Positions 32,546-40,411 of a DNA stretch of 64,000 bases are shown piece after piece (within the stretch, counting starts at the first letter, position 1; every line of letters starts with the position of its first letter). The stretch lies in NCBI RefSeq assembly GCF_017309075.1, contig NZ_JAEMGS010000009.1, positions 62,001 to 126,000 of the forward strand, given 5' to 3'. Both the position numbers and the translations under genes were made by a program. The notes under the pieces were generated by a model. It worked only from the letters and a program-made list of their open reading frames with translations, had not been told where the DNA came from and searched no databases. The DNA is from Motiliproteus sp. SC1-56. Lineage in GTDB: Bacteria > Pseudomonadota > Gammaproteobacteria > Pseudomonadales > Balneatricaceae.

Positions 32546-34410
32546 CCCCTGAACGCCCACCCTCCTACGAGGATCCCGAACGGCTGGTCGATGCCCTGAT
32601 CGCCCGGCTGGGCAAGCGGATCGTGCTGGCCCTGCCCCTGGGGCTGGGAAAGGCCAACCACCTGGCCAATGCCCTCTTTGACCGGGCCCTGTCCGACACC
32701 GGGCTCTCACTGACCATCTTCACTGCCCTGACGCTGGAGATACCGAGCCCCGGCAGCGAGCTGGGAAAGCGCTTTCTTGACCCCATCGCCGACAAGTTTT
32801 TCGCCCGCTACCCGCCCCTGCGTTACACCCAGCACCTGCGCACCCAGCCCCTGCCGAGCAATATCCAGGTCCATGAGTTCTTCCTGATGCCCGGTCGCTG
32901 GCTGCACACCCCCGCGGCACAGCGCAGCTATCAATGCGCCAATTACACCCAGGCGGTGGAGCTGCTCATCGGGATAGGCATCAACCTGATCGGCCAACTG
33001 GTGGCGACGGAGCAGGGCCCCGACCCGGAGCGGTTGAGCTTCAGCTGCAACCCGGACCTGAGCGTCGACCTGTTCCAGGCCCGCGCCGCCGGGCGCGCCA
33101 ACTTTGTCGCCGTGGGCCAGATCAACCGGGAGCTGCCCTACATGGGCGGCGCCGCGGAACGACCGGTTGCTGACTTCGATTACCTGCTCGACGGAGACGC
33201 CGTCCAGTTCCCGCTCTACGCCCCGCCCCAGCAGCCGGTCGCCCTCCAGGAGCACGCCATCGGCCTGCAGGTTGCGCGCCTGGTTCCCGACGGCGGCACC
33301 CTGCAGATCGGCATCGGCGCCATCAGCGATGCCATCTGCCACGGGCTTTGCCTGCGCCACACCGACAACGCGGCCTATCGCGCACTGCAGGCCAGCGAGC
33401 TGGCCAACCCGCACCCCGCTGGCGCCGACCTCAACCACCTCGCACCGTTTGAAACCGGACTCTACGGGCTCAGCGAGATGCTGGTGGACGGCTTTATCAA
33501 CCTGATCCAGGCGGGCGTTATCGCCCGCGAAGTGGACGGCGTGCTGCTGCACGCGGGCTTCTTCATCGGCAGTCCGCGTTTTTATCGGGCCTTAGAGGAG
33601 CTGCCGCCCGCAACCCGGGCGAAGATCGCCATGATGCCGATCTCGTTCACCAACCGCCTGTATCCGGACACCGAGGCGCGACGAGCGGCCCGCCGGGGGG
33701 CGCGCTTCGTCAACAGCGCCATGATGGCCACCCTGCTGGGCGCGGTGGTGTCGGACGGCCTAGAAGAGGGAAAGGTAGTGAGCGGCGTGGGCGGGCAGTA
33801 CAACTTCGCCGCCATGTCCATGGACCTGCCGGGCGCCCGCTCGGCTATCACCCTGCCGGCCACCCGCACCGAGCAAGGGCGCGCCCGCAGCAACCTTCGC
33901 TGGCAGTACGGTCACTGCACCCTTCCCCGTCACCTGCGCGACCTGCTGGTGACCGAGTACGGGGTGGCGAACCTGCGAGGGGTGAGCGATGCAGAGGTGA
34001 TTGCCCGCACGCTGGCCATTACCGACAGCCGGTTTCAAGCCGAGTTGACCGACAAGGCCAAACAGGCCGGTAAGCTCGCGGCAGACTACAGCCTCCCCGA
34101 GCGTTACCGCCACAATACCCCCCAGCGCCTGGCCGACTGGCTTGGCCCAGCCCGGGACAAAGGGCTGCTGCCGGTGTTTCCCCTGGGCAGTGATTTTAGC
34201 CCCACCGAAGAGCGTCTGGCCGAGGCCCTAAAGGCCCTGTCGCTGCTGCGCGGCGCCCCCCGGGAGCTGGCCAGGATGGCGTTGCGGGGACTCAAGGCGG
34301 GCGCGCCCGACGCCCAGACCCGTGCCTGTCTGGAACGGATGCAACTGAGTCGCCCCCGGTCGCCCCGCGACCGACTCTACCAGCTGTTGCTGCGCGGCGC
34401 GCTCAGCTGA
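32542..34410 (+). CDS. Acetyl-CoA hydrolase/CoA-transferase family protein
   Basis: The 622-residue protein belongs to the acetyl-CoA hydrolase/4-hydroxybutyrate CoA-transferase superfamily, which swaps or removes CoA through an active-site Glu thioester. GGTLQIGIGAISDA, TGLYGLSEMLVDGFI and the SGVGGQYNFAAMSMDLPGAR region (in part) are characteristic. It is longer than the usual 430-500 residues, with an extra N-terminal part and a C-terminal extension. It overlaps fadJ by four bases (ATGA) and is the last gene of the beta-oxidation operon. It may therefore release CoA from short acyl-CoA products or move CoA between acids. The substrate is not evident from sequence. Confidence 0.85.
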   Translation: MTPERPPSYEDPERLVDALIARLGKRIVLALPLGLGKANHLANALFDRALSDTGLSLTIFTALTLEIPSPGSELGKRFLDPIADKFFARYPPLRYTQHLRTQPLPSNIQVHEFFLMPGRWLHTPAAQRSYQCANYTQAVELLIGIGINLIGQLVATEQGPDPERLSFSCNPDLSVDLFQARAAGRANFVAVGQINRELPYMGGAAERPVADFDYLLDGDAVQFPLYAPPQQPVALQEHAIGLQVARLVPDGGTLQIGIGAISDAICHGLCLRHTDNAAYRALQASELANPHPAGADLNHLAPFETGLYGLSEMLVDGFINLIQAGVIAREVDGVLLHAGFFIGSPRFYRALEELPPATRAKIAMMPISFTNRLYPDTEARRAARRGARFVNSAMMATLLGAVVSDGLEEGKVVSGVGGQYNFAAMSMDLPGARSAITLPATRTEQGRARSNLRWQYGHCTLPRHLRDLLVTEYGVANLRGVSDAEVIARTLAITDSRFQAELTDKAKQAGKLAADYSLPERYRHNTPQRLADWLGPARDKGLLPVFPLGSDFSPTEERLAEALKALSLLRGAPRELARMALRGLKAGAPDAQTRACLERMQLSRPRSPRDRLYQLLLRGALS

Positions 34411-34474
34411 TCGCGGCTAGTTAGCGGGTGTTCGCTACTGTTAGACTGGAAAGGTCAAACTGGGGGAATCGGAG

Positions 34475-35470
34475 TTGGATTCGCTGTCGCAGGCAGCCCT
34501 TGGGGCGGCCATCGGTACCGCGGTACTGGGTCACAAAATTGGCTACCGCGCCGCCCTGTGGGGGAGCGCGCTCGGTACCCTGCCCGACCTCGACGTCCTG
34601 ATATCCTTCGGCGGCCCCGTGGCCGATTTTACCTACCACCGCAGCTTCAGCCACTCGCTGCTGGTGCTGGCGGCGATCTCCCCTTTTCTCGCCTGGCTCA
34701 TCCGACGCTTCCACCCCGAGGCCCCCGACCGGGGCGGCTGGCTGTTTCTGGTGGCGGCAGTACTGCTCACCCACCCGTTGCTGGACGCCTTTACCATCTA
34801 TGGCACCCAGCTGTTCTGGCCCCTGGACACGACCCCGTTCGGTCTGGGCAGCATTTTCATCATCGACCCGCTCTATACCCTGCCGCTGCTGGCCGGCCTG
34901 GCGGCCTTTTTGCTGCTTCGGCGTCGCCCGCACCTGGCACGGCGCGGCAATGCCGTCGGGCTGCTTCTGAGTACGCTCTACCTTGCCTGGAGTGGCGCCG
35001 CCCAGCAGTGGGTGGAGCTGCGTACGCACCGCCAGCTCGCCGCCATGGCGCTTCCCCACCGTCAGGTGCTGGTGCAACCGGCCCCCCTCAATACGCTGCT
35101 GTGGCGGGTGCTGGTGATGACAGACAACGGCTACCGGGAGGGGTTTCACTCCCTTCTCGACGGCGAGCGGCCCATTCTGTTCAAGGCCTATCGCAGCGAA
35201 CCCGCCCTGCTTTCAGGGCTGGAGCACCACTGGCCGGTAGAGCGCCTGCAGTGGTTTACCAAAGGTTTTTACAAAGTCGGGGCGGATGGGCAGGACATCG
35301 TGATCAGCGATCTGCGAATGGGGCTGGAACCGACGTATGTATTCAGCTTTAAAGTCGGTGAACGGGGCAACCCGCATCCACGGGCTAGGCCCGCGCAGCA
35401 ACGCCCGGTCCGCCAGGATATGGGCCGTCTGCCGGGTTTGTGGAAGCGAATCTGGCAGTACCCGCCGTAA
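34475..35470 (+). CDS. Inner-membrane metal-dependent hydrolase-like protein, YdjM/YfhO type
   Basis: The 331-residue protein begins MDSLSQAALGAAIGTAVLG (TTG start, GGGGG-type site upstream). It shows the family pattern LPDLDVL, YHRSFSHSLL and HPLLDAFT, with His and Asp pairs that could bind metal, interleaved with four or five membrane helices. The family is called LexA-binding, inner-membrane-associated putative hydrolase, though the catalytic reaction is unknown. The C-terminal third is soluble. It is a single-gene unit 64 bases after the CoA-transferase. An attribution to lipid or DNA damage response would be speculative. Confidence 0.85.
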   Translation: MDSLSQAALGAAIGTAVLGHKIGYRAALWGSALGTLPDLDVLISFGGPVADFTYHRSFSHSLLVLAAISPFLAWLIRRFHPEAPDRGGWLFLVAAVLLTHPLLDAFTIYGTQLFWPLDTTPFGLGSIFIIDPLYTLPLLAGLAAFLLLRRRPHLARRGNAVGLLLSTLYLAWSGAAQQWVELRTHRQLAAMALPHRQVLVQPAPLNTLLWRVLVMTDNGYREGFHSLLDGERPILFKAYRSEPALLSGLEHHWPVERLQWFTKGFYKVGADGQDIVISDLRMGLEPTYVFSFKVGERGNPHPRARPAQQRPVRQDMGRLPGLWKRIWQYPP

Positions 35471-35524
35471 GAAGCGGCTCGGGGCTAAGGGGATTCGAAA
35501 GGGAATGGACAGGCGATAGCGGCT

Positions 35525-35725
35525 TCAGCCCAGGCTCGCCGCGGACCGGTCCAACAACTTCTCAAGGGAATCGGCGTCACTGGCATCGACAACCTTGCGG
35601 TAGCCCTCGGCCAGCTTGCCGAAGCGCTGTCGCAGCTCCTGCGGACCCAGGTTGTACACCTGGCCCTGCCAGATCAAATAGGAGAGATCCTGATCAACCC
35701 TTGCCTGCAATTTCCGTATCGGCAC
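35525..35725 (-). CDS. Small conserved-looking protein, 66 residues, unknown function
   Basis: A frame from the GTG at 35725 encodes 66 residues starting MPIRKLQARVDQDLSYLIWQ. The start is supported by AGGAGG seven bases upstream, which favours it over longer alternatives from ATG codons further out. The protein is cytoplasmic with no signal, is mostly helical in prediction, and contains the repeated-looking helix patterns LRQRFGKLAEGYRKVV and DSLEKLLDRS. I do not recognise the family. It lies convergent with the YdjM-like gene and downstream of the leucine dehydrogenase gene on the same strand, separated by 126 bases. Confidence 0.6.
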   Translation of the reverse strand: MPIRKLQARVDQDLSYLIWQGQVYNLGPQELRQRFGKLAEGYRKVVDASDADSLEKLLDRSAASLG

Positions 35726-35851
35726 CGTGCAACCTCCTGTCGCCATAACATCGAAGTAAGGCGCCGATAATGCCACAAACAAAGACAAGCACAAGCCCTG
35801 TGGGGGATTGTACTTGTCTTAGGTCAATTGGCCGTAATAATCAGCCTGGAT

Positions 35852-36907
35852 TCAGACCTTCATAAAGCGCTCTTCGGCCAAGCGGTTGGCGATCATGCTG
35901 GTGGGAAGCTGCTCGGCATCCGAGCGCTCAAAAATCTCCCGCAGGGTGTCGCCGATCCCCTCGATATGGCGCTGCAGCCGGGCCGGATCGTGTCCCTGGC
36001 GCTCAAAACCGACGTCAATGATTCCGCCGGCGTTGATGACAAAATCAGGGGCGTAGAGCACGCCGCGCTGCTGCAGGATTTCGCCGTGGCGCTCCTCGGC
36101 CAGCTGATTGTTGGCCGCCCCGGCGACAATCCCGGCCCGCAGCTTGGGGATACTGGCGTCGTCGAGCACGGCGCCCAGGGCGCAGGGGGCGAAGACATCC
36201 ACCTCCAGCCCGATGATCTCTTCGGCCGGCACCGCGGTGGCACCCAGCTCATCGACGGCACGATCGATACTGTCCTGGTGAATATCGGTCACCCAGAGTT
36301 GGGCCCCGGCTTCGTGAAGGTATTCGGCCAGGCGGTAGCCGACGCTGCCGATTCCCTGCACCGCCACCCGCAGGCCTTCAAGATCGGTACGTCCGGTACG
36401 GTGGCGCACCGCTTCGCGCAGTCCGATAAAGGTGCCAAAGGCGGTGGAAGGTGACGGATCACCGCTGCGCACGCTGCCGTCGAGGTTGACCTTATCCCGC
36501 ACGCCCGCCACATGGTCGGTTTCCAGCGCCATGATCTTGAGGTCTTCTACGCTGGTGCCGGAATCCTCGGCGGCAATATAGTCACCGCCCAGCTGGTTCA
36601 GAAAACGCCCCATGGCCCGCAGCAGGGCCTCGCTCTTATGCTGGCGCGGGTCGCCGATGATCACCGATTTGCCGCCGCCCAGTTCGAGGTTGGCGAGGGC
36701 GGACTTATAGGTCATGCCCTTGGAGAGACGAAGCACGTCACGCAGGGCTTCTTCGTCGCTGGCATAAGGCCACATGCGACAGCCGCCCAGTGCGGGGCCT
36801 CGGTTGGTGTTATGAATGGCGACGATGGCCCGCAGGCCGGTTTCGCTATCGTGGAAAAAGGAGACATTCTGGTGGCGGTCAAACGCCGGGTGACTGAAAA
36901 CGGACAT
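35852..36907 (-). CDS. ldh: Leucine/valine dehydrogenase (NAD)
   Basis: The 351-residue protein is a Glu/Leu/Phe/Val dehydrogenase that deaminates branched-chain amino acids reversibly to 2-oxo acids. Lys68 (MTYKSA) and Lys80 (LGGGKSV) fall exactly where the catalytic pair of Bacillus leucine dehydrogenase is placed. The Rossmann motif is [17 protein letters not shown], and the glycine-rich GGCRMWPY loop is present. It probably starts branched-chain amino acid catabolism. It is a single-gene unit with a long palindrome-containing leader upstream. No bkd dehydrogenase genes are in the window. Confidence 0.93.
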   Translation of the reverse strand: MSVFSHPAFDRHQNVSFFHDSETGLRAIVAIHNTNRGPALGGCRMWPYASDEEALRDVLRLSKGMTYKSALANLELGGGKSVIIGDPRQHKSEALLRAMGRFLNQLGGDYIAAEDSGTSVEDLKIMALETDHVAGVRDKVNLDGSVRSGDPSPSTAFGTFIGLREAVRHRTGRTDLEGLRVAVQGIGSVGYRLAEYLHEAGAQLWVTDIHQDSIDRAVDELGATAVPAEEIIGLEVDVFAPCALGAVLDDASIPKLRAGIVAGAANNQLAEERHGEILQQRGVLYAPDFVINAGGIIDVGFERQGHDPARLQRHIEGIGDTLREIFERSDAEQLPTSMIANRLAEERFMKV

Positions 36908-37266
36908 GGATATCCTCCCATCGCTGGATCACAGCAACGGTTTTTTACTTGTTTTATTGTTGGCCGGCTTGGGTAAGCCGGTGGCCCATTCCCTTGTGAG
37001 GAACAGGGGAACGCTAACGCCATTTTACGTTAACGTCAATAATTATTGACACGCTGTTGAGCGAATACCATAACGCCCTGCAGCCAGCGCTCCGACCCCG
37101 TCACTAAGCTCAGCAGGCAGCACATTCGGCGCGAAGCATCACCCGCGCCCTTGTCATCGGCAGGCGCCGGGGGCAAAGCAAAAAGAAGAGGAAGTAGAGA
37201 GACAGCGAAGACAAAGAGCGCCTAAGGGGTCGGCGCCCCGGTTGATAACTGAGTAACCGGCCTACG
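36908..37266. promoter_or_regulatory. Non-coding region upstream of leucine dehydrogenase, downstream of flgP
   Basis: This 359-base spacer is non-coding. It carries two overlapping palindromes at 37027-37050 upstream of the dehydrogenase. Near the flgP end are weak hairpins, for example CCGGTT/AACCGG at 37238-37260, without a T-run. The antisense-like frames here are not credible genes. Confidence 0.5.
37027..37050. promoter_or_regulatory. Overlapping palindromes, likely operator of leucine dehydrogenase gene
   Basis: A perfect 10-base palindrome ACGTTAACGT (37027-37036) overlaps a perfect 16-base palindrome GTCAATAATTATTGAC (37035-37050). They lie about 120-140 bases upstream of the dehydrogenase ATG. 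Such symmetry suggests binding of a dimeric regulator. TTGAC on both strands of the second palindrome could also act as a -35 element. Confidence 0.6.
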
Positions 37267-37743
37267 TTAGCGCATGTCCACGTAGGCCCGCTGGACCTGA
37301 TTGATGTCGAGCTCGAGAATAGTCGCGTAGGTATCCTCCTGCACCGGGTAGGCCTTGACCACCCGGGCGCCGCGAACGATTCCCGCCACGGCGGCGTTGA
37401 ACTGGTCATCCTGCACCACCATGTCCCGCACCTGGGTAGTGCCAAACAGGTACTGGCCGTGTACCACCGCGGCCAGTTCCTGGTAGGCGCGAAGTTTGGA
37501 AGCGCGCATGGCGTTCAGCAGTTTCTGATTGGGCGTCATACCGGGTTGCAGGCTGATGGGAGCATAACCGGTAACGCGAACCAGGTTGGGCTCGGCATTG
37601 GCGAGCTGCGCATGGCTGTGGCGCTCGGCGGCGTTGCGTAGCTGGGCGTCATGGTATTTTTGCTGGAGGGTATCGCAACCGCTAAGCAGGGCGACGCTCA
37701 GCAGCAGGGCCCCGAACCGCAACATCGGGCTGTTTCTTTTCAT
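37267..37743 (-). CDS. flgP: Outer-membrane lipoprotein FlgP (LPP20-like)
   Basis: The 158-residue lipoprotein has the signal MKRNSPMLRFGALLLSVALL with the Cys of SGC at position 23. Its mature part is of the LPP20/FlgP type (NAMRASKLRAYQELAAVVHGQYL in part, then a beta-rich end). In Vibrio and Campylobacter FlgP is needed for flagellar motility and basal-body disks. The gene starts within the flgO stop (ATGA), and flgT lies divergently. No other flagellar genes are present in the window, so the set is detached from the main flagellar cluster. I rely on the FlgO-FlgP-FlgT trio as much as on the sequence. Confidence 0.85.
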   Translation of the reverse strand: MKRNSPMLRFGALLLSVALLSGCDTLQQKYHDAQLRNAAERHSHAQLANAEPNLVRVTGYAPISLQPGMTPNQKLLNAMRASKLRAYQELAAVVHGQYLFGTTQVRDMVVQDDQFNAAVAGIVRGARVVKAYPVQEDTYATILELDINQVQRAYVDMR

Positions 37744-38411
37744 TGGGCCGGTACTCCGCCGTTTTCGATAATCATCCCCTGCTGGCTGCTGAGCGGATTG
37801 TAGCCCGGCAGCCCCCCCTCCAGTGCGGCGCTCGGCACCCTCGCCTGCCCGGTCGCGGCGACCTGGCGCGACACGCTGTCCAGCAGCCGGGCCTGGATCA
37901 CCACCCCATCGGAATGGGTGCTGTAGGTTCCGCTGAGCACATAACTGATCCGGTGCTCGCGGTAGAAATCACTGAGCGCCTGCGGATGCTTGGGCGCATG
38001 GCCGGTCTGAAAAGCGATGGCGGTGTGGTCGATCAGGTTGAAGCCGCGGGCCTGGAGCTCGTGAAAAAAGCCCTCGGCGATCTCGTTCCCCAAGACACCC
38101 GGCGACGGCGCCGCTTCCAGCGCCACAAAGGGGGTAATGGCGATCGGCAGGGTGCGGATCCCCTTCTCCCGCAACCCCGCCTCCAACTGCTCGGCCATGC
38201 GTCGGACCGCTTCTCCCAGCGGCGCCACCGGCGCCTTCAGCGCGGCGCGACCGGAGGCCGGCTCTGGCGATAGGGCCGAATGGGGCTCGGGGACCGACAG
38301 TACATGGGTTTGCACCGGCCCGGTGACCACCACCGGCACGGGTTGTTGCACACAACCGGCCACCGTGATCAGCAGCACTGCTACGCCAAGCGCTTTTCCC
38401 ATGCCTTTCAT
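37740..38411 (-). CDS. flgO: Flagellar lipoprotein FlgO
   Basis: The 223-residue lipoprotein starts MKGMGKALGVAVLLITVAGC (Cys20). A linker rich in Pro and Val leads to a FlgO domain with FVALEAAPSPGVLGNEIAEG (in part), HELQARGFNLIDHTA and YVLSGTYSTHSDGVVIQARL. In Vibrio cholerae FlgO is an outer-membrane protein needed for stable flagella. The start at 38411 is preceded by AGGGG and gives a clean signal peptide, whereas the longer frame does not. The stop overlaps flgP by four bases. It is divergent from flgT across 147 bases. Confidence 0.87.
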   Translation of the reverse strand: MKGMGKALGVAVLLITVAGCVQQPVPVVVTGPVQTHVLSVPEPHSALSPEPASGRAALKAPVAPLGEAVRRMAEQLEAGLREKGIRTLPIAITPFVALEAAPSPGVLGNEIAEGFFHELQARGFNLIDHTAIAFQTGHAPKHPQALSDFYREHRISYVLSGTYSTHSDGVVIQARLLDSVSRQVAATGQARVPSAALEGGLPGYNPLSSQQGMIIENGGVPAQ

Positions 38412-38558
38412 TGGTCCCCTGCCCATAAAATTCTGTGGCGTTGAATCTATCACAAAGCCCTGCGGCGAACACCTGCAGGTGCCCGGGTCTATTGCATCAC
38501 CCCGCCAAAGGCCGTACCTTTTTTAGCGGCTGAAACCCACATTTCTGAACGAGCGGTT
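38412..38558. promoter_or_regulatory. Divergent promoter region between flgO and flgT
   Basis: The 147-base gap must hold promoters for both flagellar units. A sigma-54-like pattern on the minus strand at 38493-38507 (TGGCGGGGTGATGCA) has the GG and GC dinucleotides one base too close. No sound sigma-70 pair was seen. A palindromic ACCTGCAGGT lies at 38471-38480. Confidence 0.4.
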
Positions 38559-39773
38559 ATGCGACTCACTTTCCTGCTGTTGATGGCACTTTCTTTTACC
38601 CTGACGCCGGTCCGCGCCGAGTCGCTAACCGTCGAAGCCGAGGGCCGGGGCCTGATCCGCAATCAAGACCTGGAGTCCGCCCGTCACGACGCCCTGCGCG
38701 ACGCCACCCAGCAGGCCATGCTCCAGGCCGGCGCCCAGATCAGCAGCACCCAGACAATCGAGCAGGGCGTGCTCACCGTAGACAACCTGCAGGTACGCTC
38801 GCTCGGCAGCATCAGCAACGTCAGGGTTCTCGAGGAACAGGTGCAGGGCGCGATGCTGATGGTGCGGATTCAAGCCGAGGTCGGCCTCGAGGAGAACTGC
38901 CCTAACGAGGGCCCCGGCCGCCACTACCGCAAGTCGGTGGCCTTTGCCGCCTTTCCGCTCGAGCACCCCTTGCAGGCCAACCGCGGCGCACTGCATGACG
39001 TGGAGCAGGTGTTGCCCCGCGTCCTGGCCGAGACCCTGGGTCGGCAGGCGCACCTGCACACCCTGAATGCAAGCCACCTGCAGGCGCAGCCAAACCCGAC
39101 CACCGCCAGCACCCAGCAGCAGCACCGGGGCGCGCTGACCAACAGCCTTCAGAGCTTCCGTGACCTGGACGTACAATTTATTGTTTCGGGGGTGGTTCGG
39201 GACATCGGCATGTTCGATCCCGAGCACAACCGCAGCAACAACCTGCTGGTGGACTGGTACGATCAGCTGGACTACCTGGGAAGTCAGCACCTGCGCAGCT
39301 TTGCCGTGGATATCTTCATCCACGATGGCTTTTCCGGCGCCCTGCTGTTTAACCGCAGCTACCGCCAGGCGGGACTCTGGAATCTGGACAAGCAGGCCCG
39401 CACCGGCTTTAACAGCCCCGCCTTCATCCGGACCGACTACGGTCGCAAGGTGGCCCAGGTCATCGAAAAGGCCAGTCAGGAAATTCAACGCCAGCTCAAG
39501 TGCGAGCCCTTCCGGGCCCGTATTGTCGAGACCGATCAGCAGTCGATCACCTTCAACGCCGGCAGCGTGGCCGGTATTCGACCGGGGGACCAGTTGCAGG
39601 TGGAACGCCGGTCCATGTTCTACGACCCCCGGGGAGAAACCCACATCCGCGTAGAGCCGACCCGCAACAGCCTGGTGGTCAACGAAGTCTACCCCCTCTT
39701 CTCCACCGGTAAGATCGCCGAGGACACCGGTGCGCGCAATATTCAGCAGGACGACCTGGTGGTCGCCTGGTAA
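38559..39773 (+). CDS. flgT: Flagellar assembly protein FlgT (H-ring component)
   Basis: The 404-residue protein has a signal peptide (MRLTFLLLMALSFTLTPVRA) and then the FlgT layout. The N-terminal domain has AEGRGLIRNQDLESARHDAL and AMLQAGAQIS, the middle domain contains FLGT-like FSRYRQ-type strands (SFAVDIFIHDGFSGALLFN), and the C-terminal domain is LQVERRSMFYDP. In Vibrio FlgT forms the H ring around the basal body and helps MotX/MotY anchor the sodium-driven stator. It is divergent from flgO-flgP. Presence of this trio suggests a Vibrio-like polar flagellum. Confidence 0.88.
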   Translation: MRLTFLLLMALSFTLTPVRAESLTVEAEGRGLIRNQDLESARHDALRDATQQAMLQAGAQISSTQTIEQGVLTVDNLQVRSLGSISNVRVLEEQVQGAMLMVRIQAEVGLEENCPNEGPGRHYRKSVAFAAFPLEHPLQANRGALHDVEQVLPRVLAETLGRQAHLHTLNASHLQAQPNPTTASTQQQHRGALTNSLQSFRDLDVQFIVSGVVRDIGMFDPEHNRSNNLLVDWYDQLDYLGSQHLRSFAVDIFIHDGFSGALLFNRSYRQAGLWNLDKQARTGFNSPAFIRTDYGRKVAQVIEKASQEIQRQLKCEPFRARIVETDQQSITFNAGSVAGIRPGDQLQVERRSMFYDPRGETHIRVEPTRNSLVVNEVYPLFSTGKIAEDTGARNIQQDDLVVAW

Positions 39774-39841
39774 CTGGCGTCCAGCACGGTCTGGGTTACA
39801 ATAGCGGTCTTTTTTTCATCCTAACCACGGAGACACCGGGT

Positions 39842-40408
39842 ATGCCCAAGGCCTGCGACCTCAAGCGGGGCCAGGTGGTCAGCATTGACGACCAGCTCTA
39901 TATCGCCAAACAGATTGATGTGAAGTCCCCCTCCTCGCGGGGCGCCCAGACCCTCTACAAGATTCGCTTCAGCCGGGTTCCCGACGGCCAGAAACTGGAG
40001 CAGAGCCTGACCGGTGACGACCAGTTGAAGGACGCCGACCTGCAGCGCCGGGCGGTGCAGCTCCTGTTTCAGGAGGATGACAGCTACACCTTCATGGACA
40101 GCGAGGATTACAGCCAGTACCAGCTCGGCGGCGACGAGCTGAGCGAGGCCCTGCCCTACCTGTATGACGGCATCGAGGGACTGACGGCCCTGCTCGTCGA
40201 GGGCCGCATGATCGCCCTCGCCCTGCCCGCTACCGTGGTGATGACGGTAGAGGAGACGGCGCCCGCCATCAAAGGTGCCTCCGCCAGCGCCCGCACCAAA
40301 CCCGCCCGCTTCGCCACCGGCCTGGAGATCCAGGTGCCCGAGTACCTCGGCACCGGCGAGCAGGTCAAAATCAATACCCAAACCGGAAAATTCGTCTCCC
40401 GGGCCTGA
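39842..40408 (+). CDS. yeiP: Elongation factor P-like protein EfpL (YeiP)
   Basis: The 188-residue protein has the three-domain EF-P layout and the EfpL loop VKSPSSRGAQTLYKIRF with Arg33 at the tip. This is the position that distinguishes EfpL from lysine-modified EF-P. It helps ribosomes through proline-rich and related stalls in the cytoplasm. No modification enzyme is needed for this form. The upstream 68 bases contain a TACAAT that could be a -10. It is followed after three bases by the Bax-like lipoprotein gene, so the two may be cotranscribed. Confidence 0.93.
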   Translation: MPKACDLKRGQVVSIDDQLYIAKQIDVKSPSSRGAQTLYKIRFSRVPDGQKLEQSLTGDDQLKDADLQRRAVQLLFQEDDSYTFMDSEDYSQYQLGGDELSEALPYLYDGIEGLTALLVEGRMIALALPATVVMTVEETAPAIKGASASARTKPARFATGLEIQVPEYLGTGEQVKINTQTGKFVSRA

Positions 40409-40411
40409 TTT

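Noticed and set aside
37110-37445. A minus-strand frame overlapping flgP
   Set aside because: FlgP in the other frame has a lipobox and coupling to flgO. This one has neither a start site nor motifs.
38493-38507. A sigma-54-like site (minus strand) upstream of flgO
   Set aside because: The GG and GC dinucleotides are one base too close for a normal -24/-12 element, so I do not call it.
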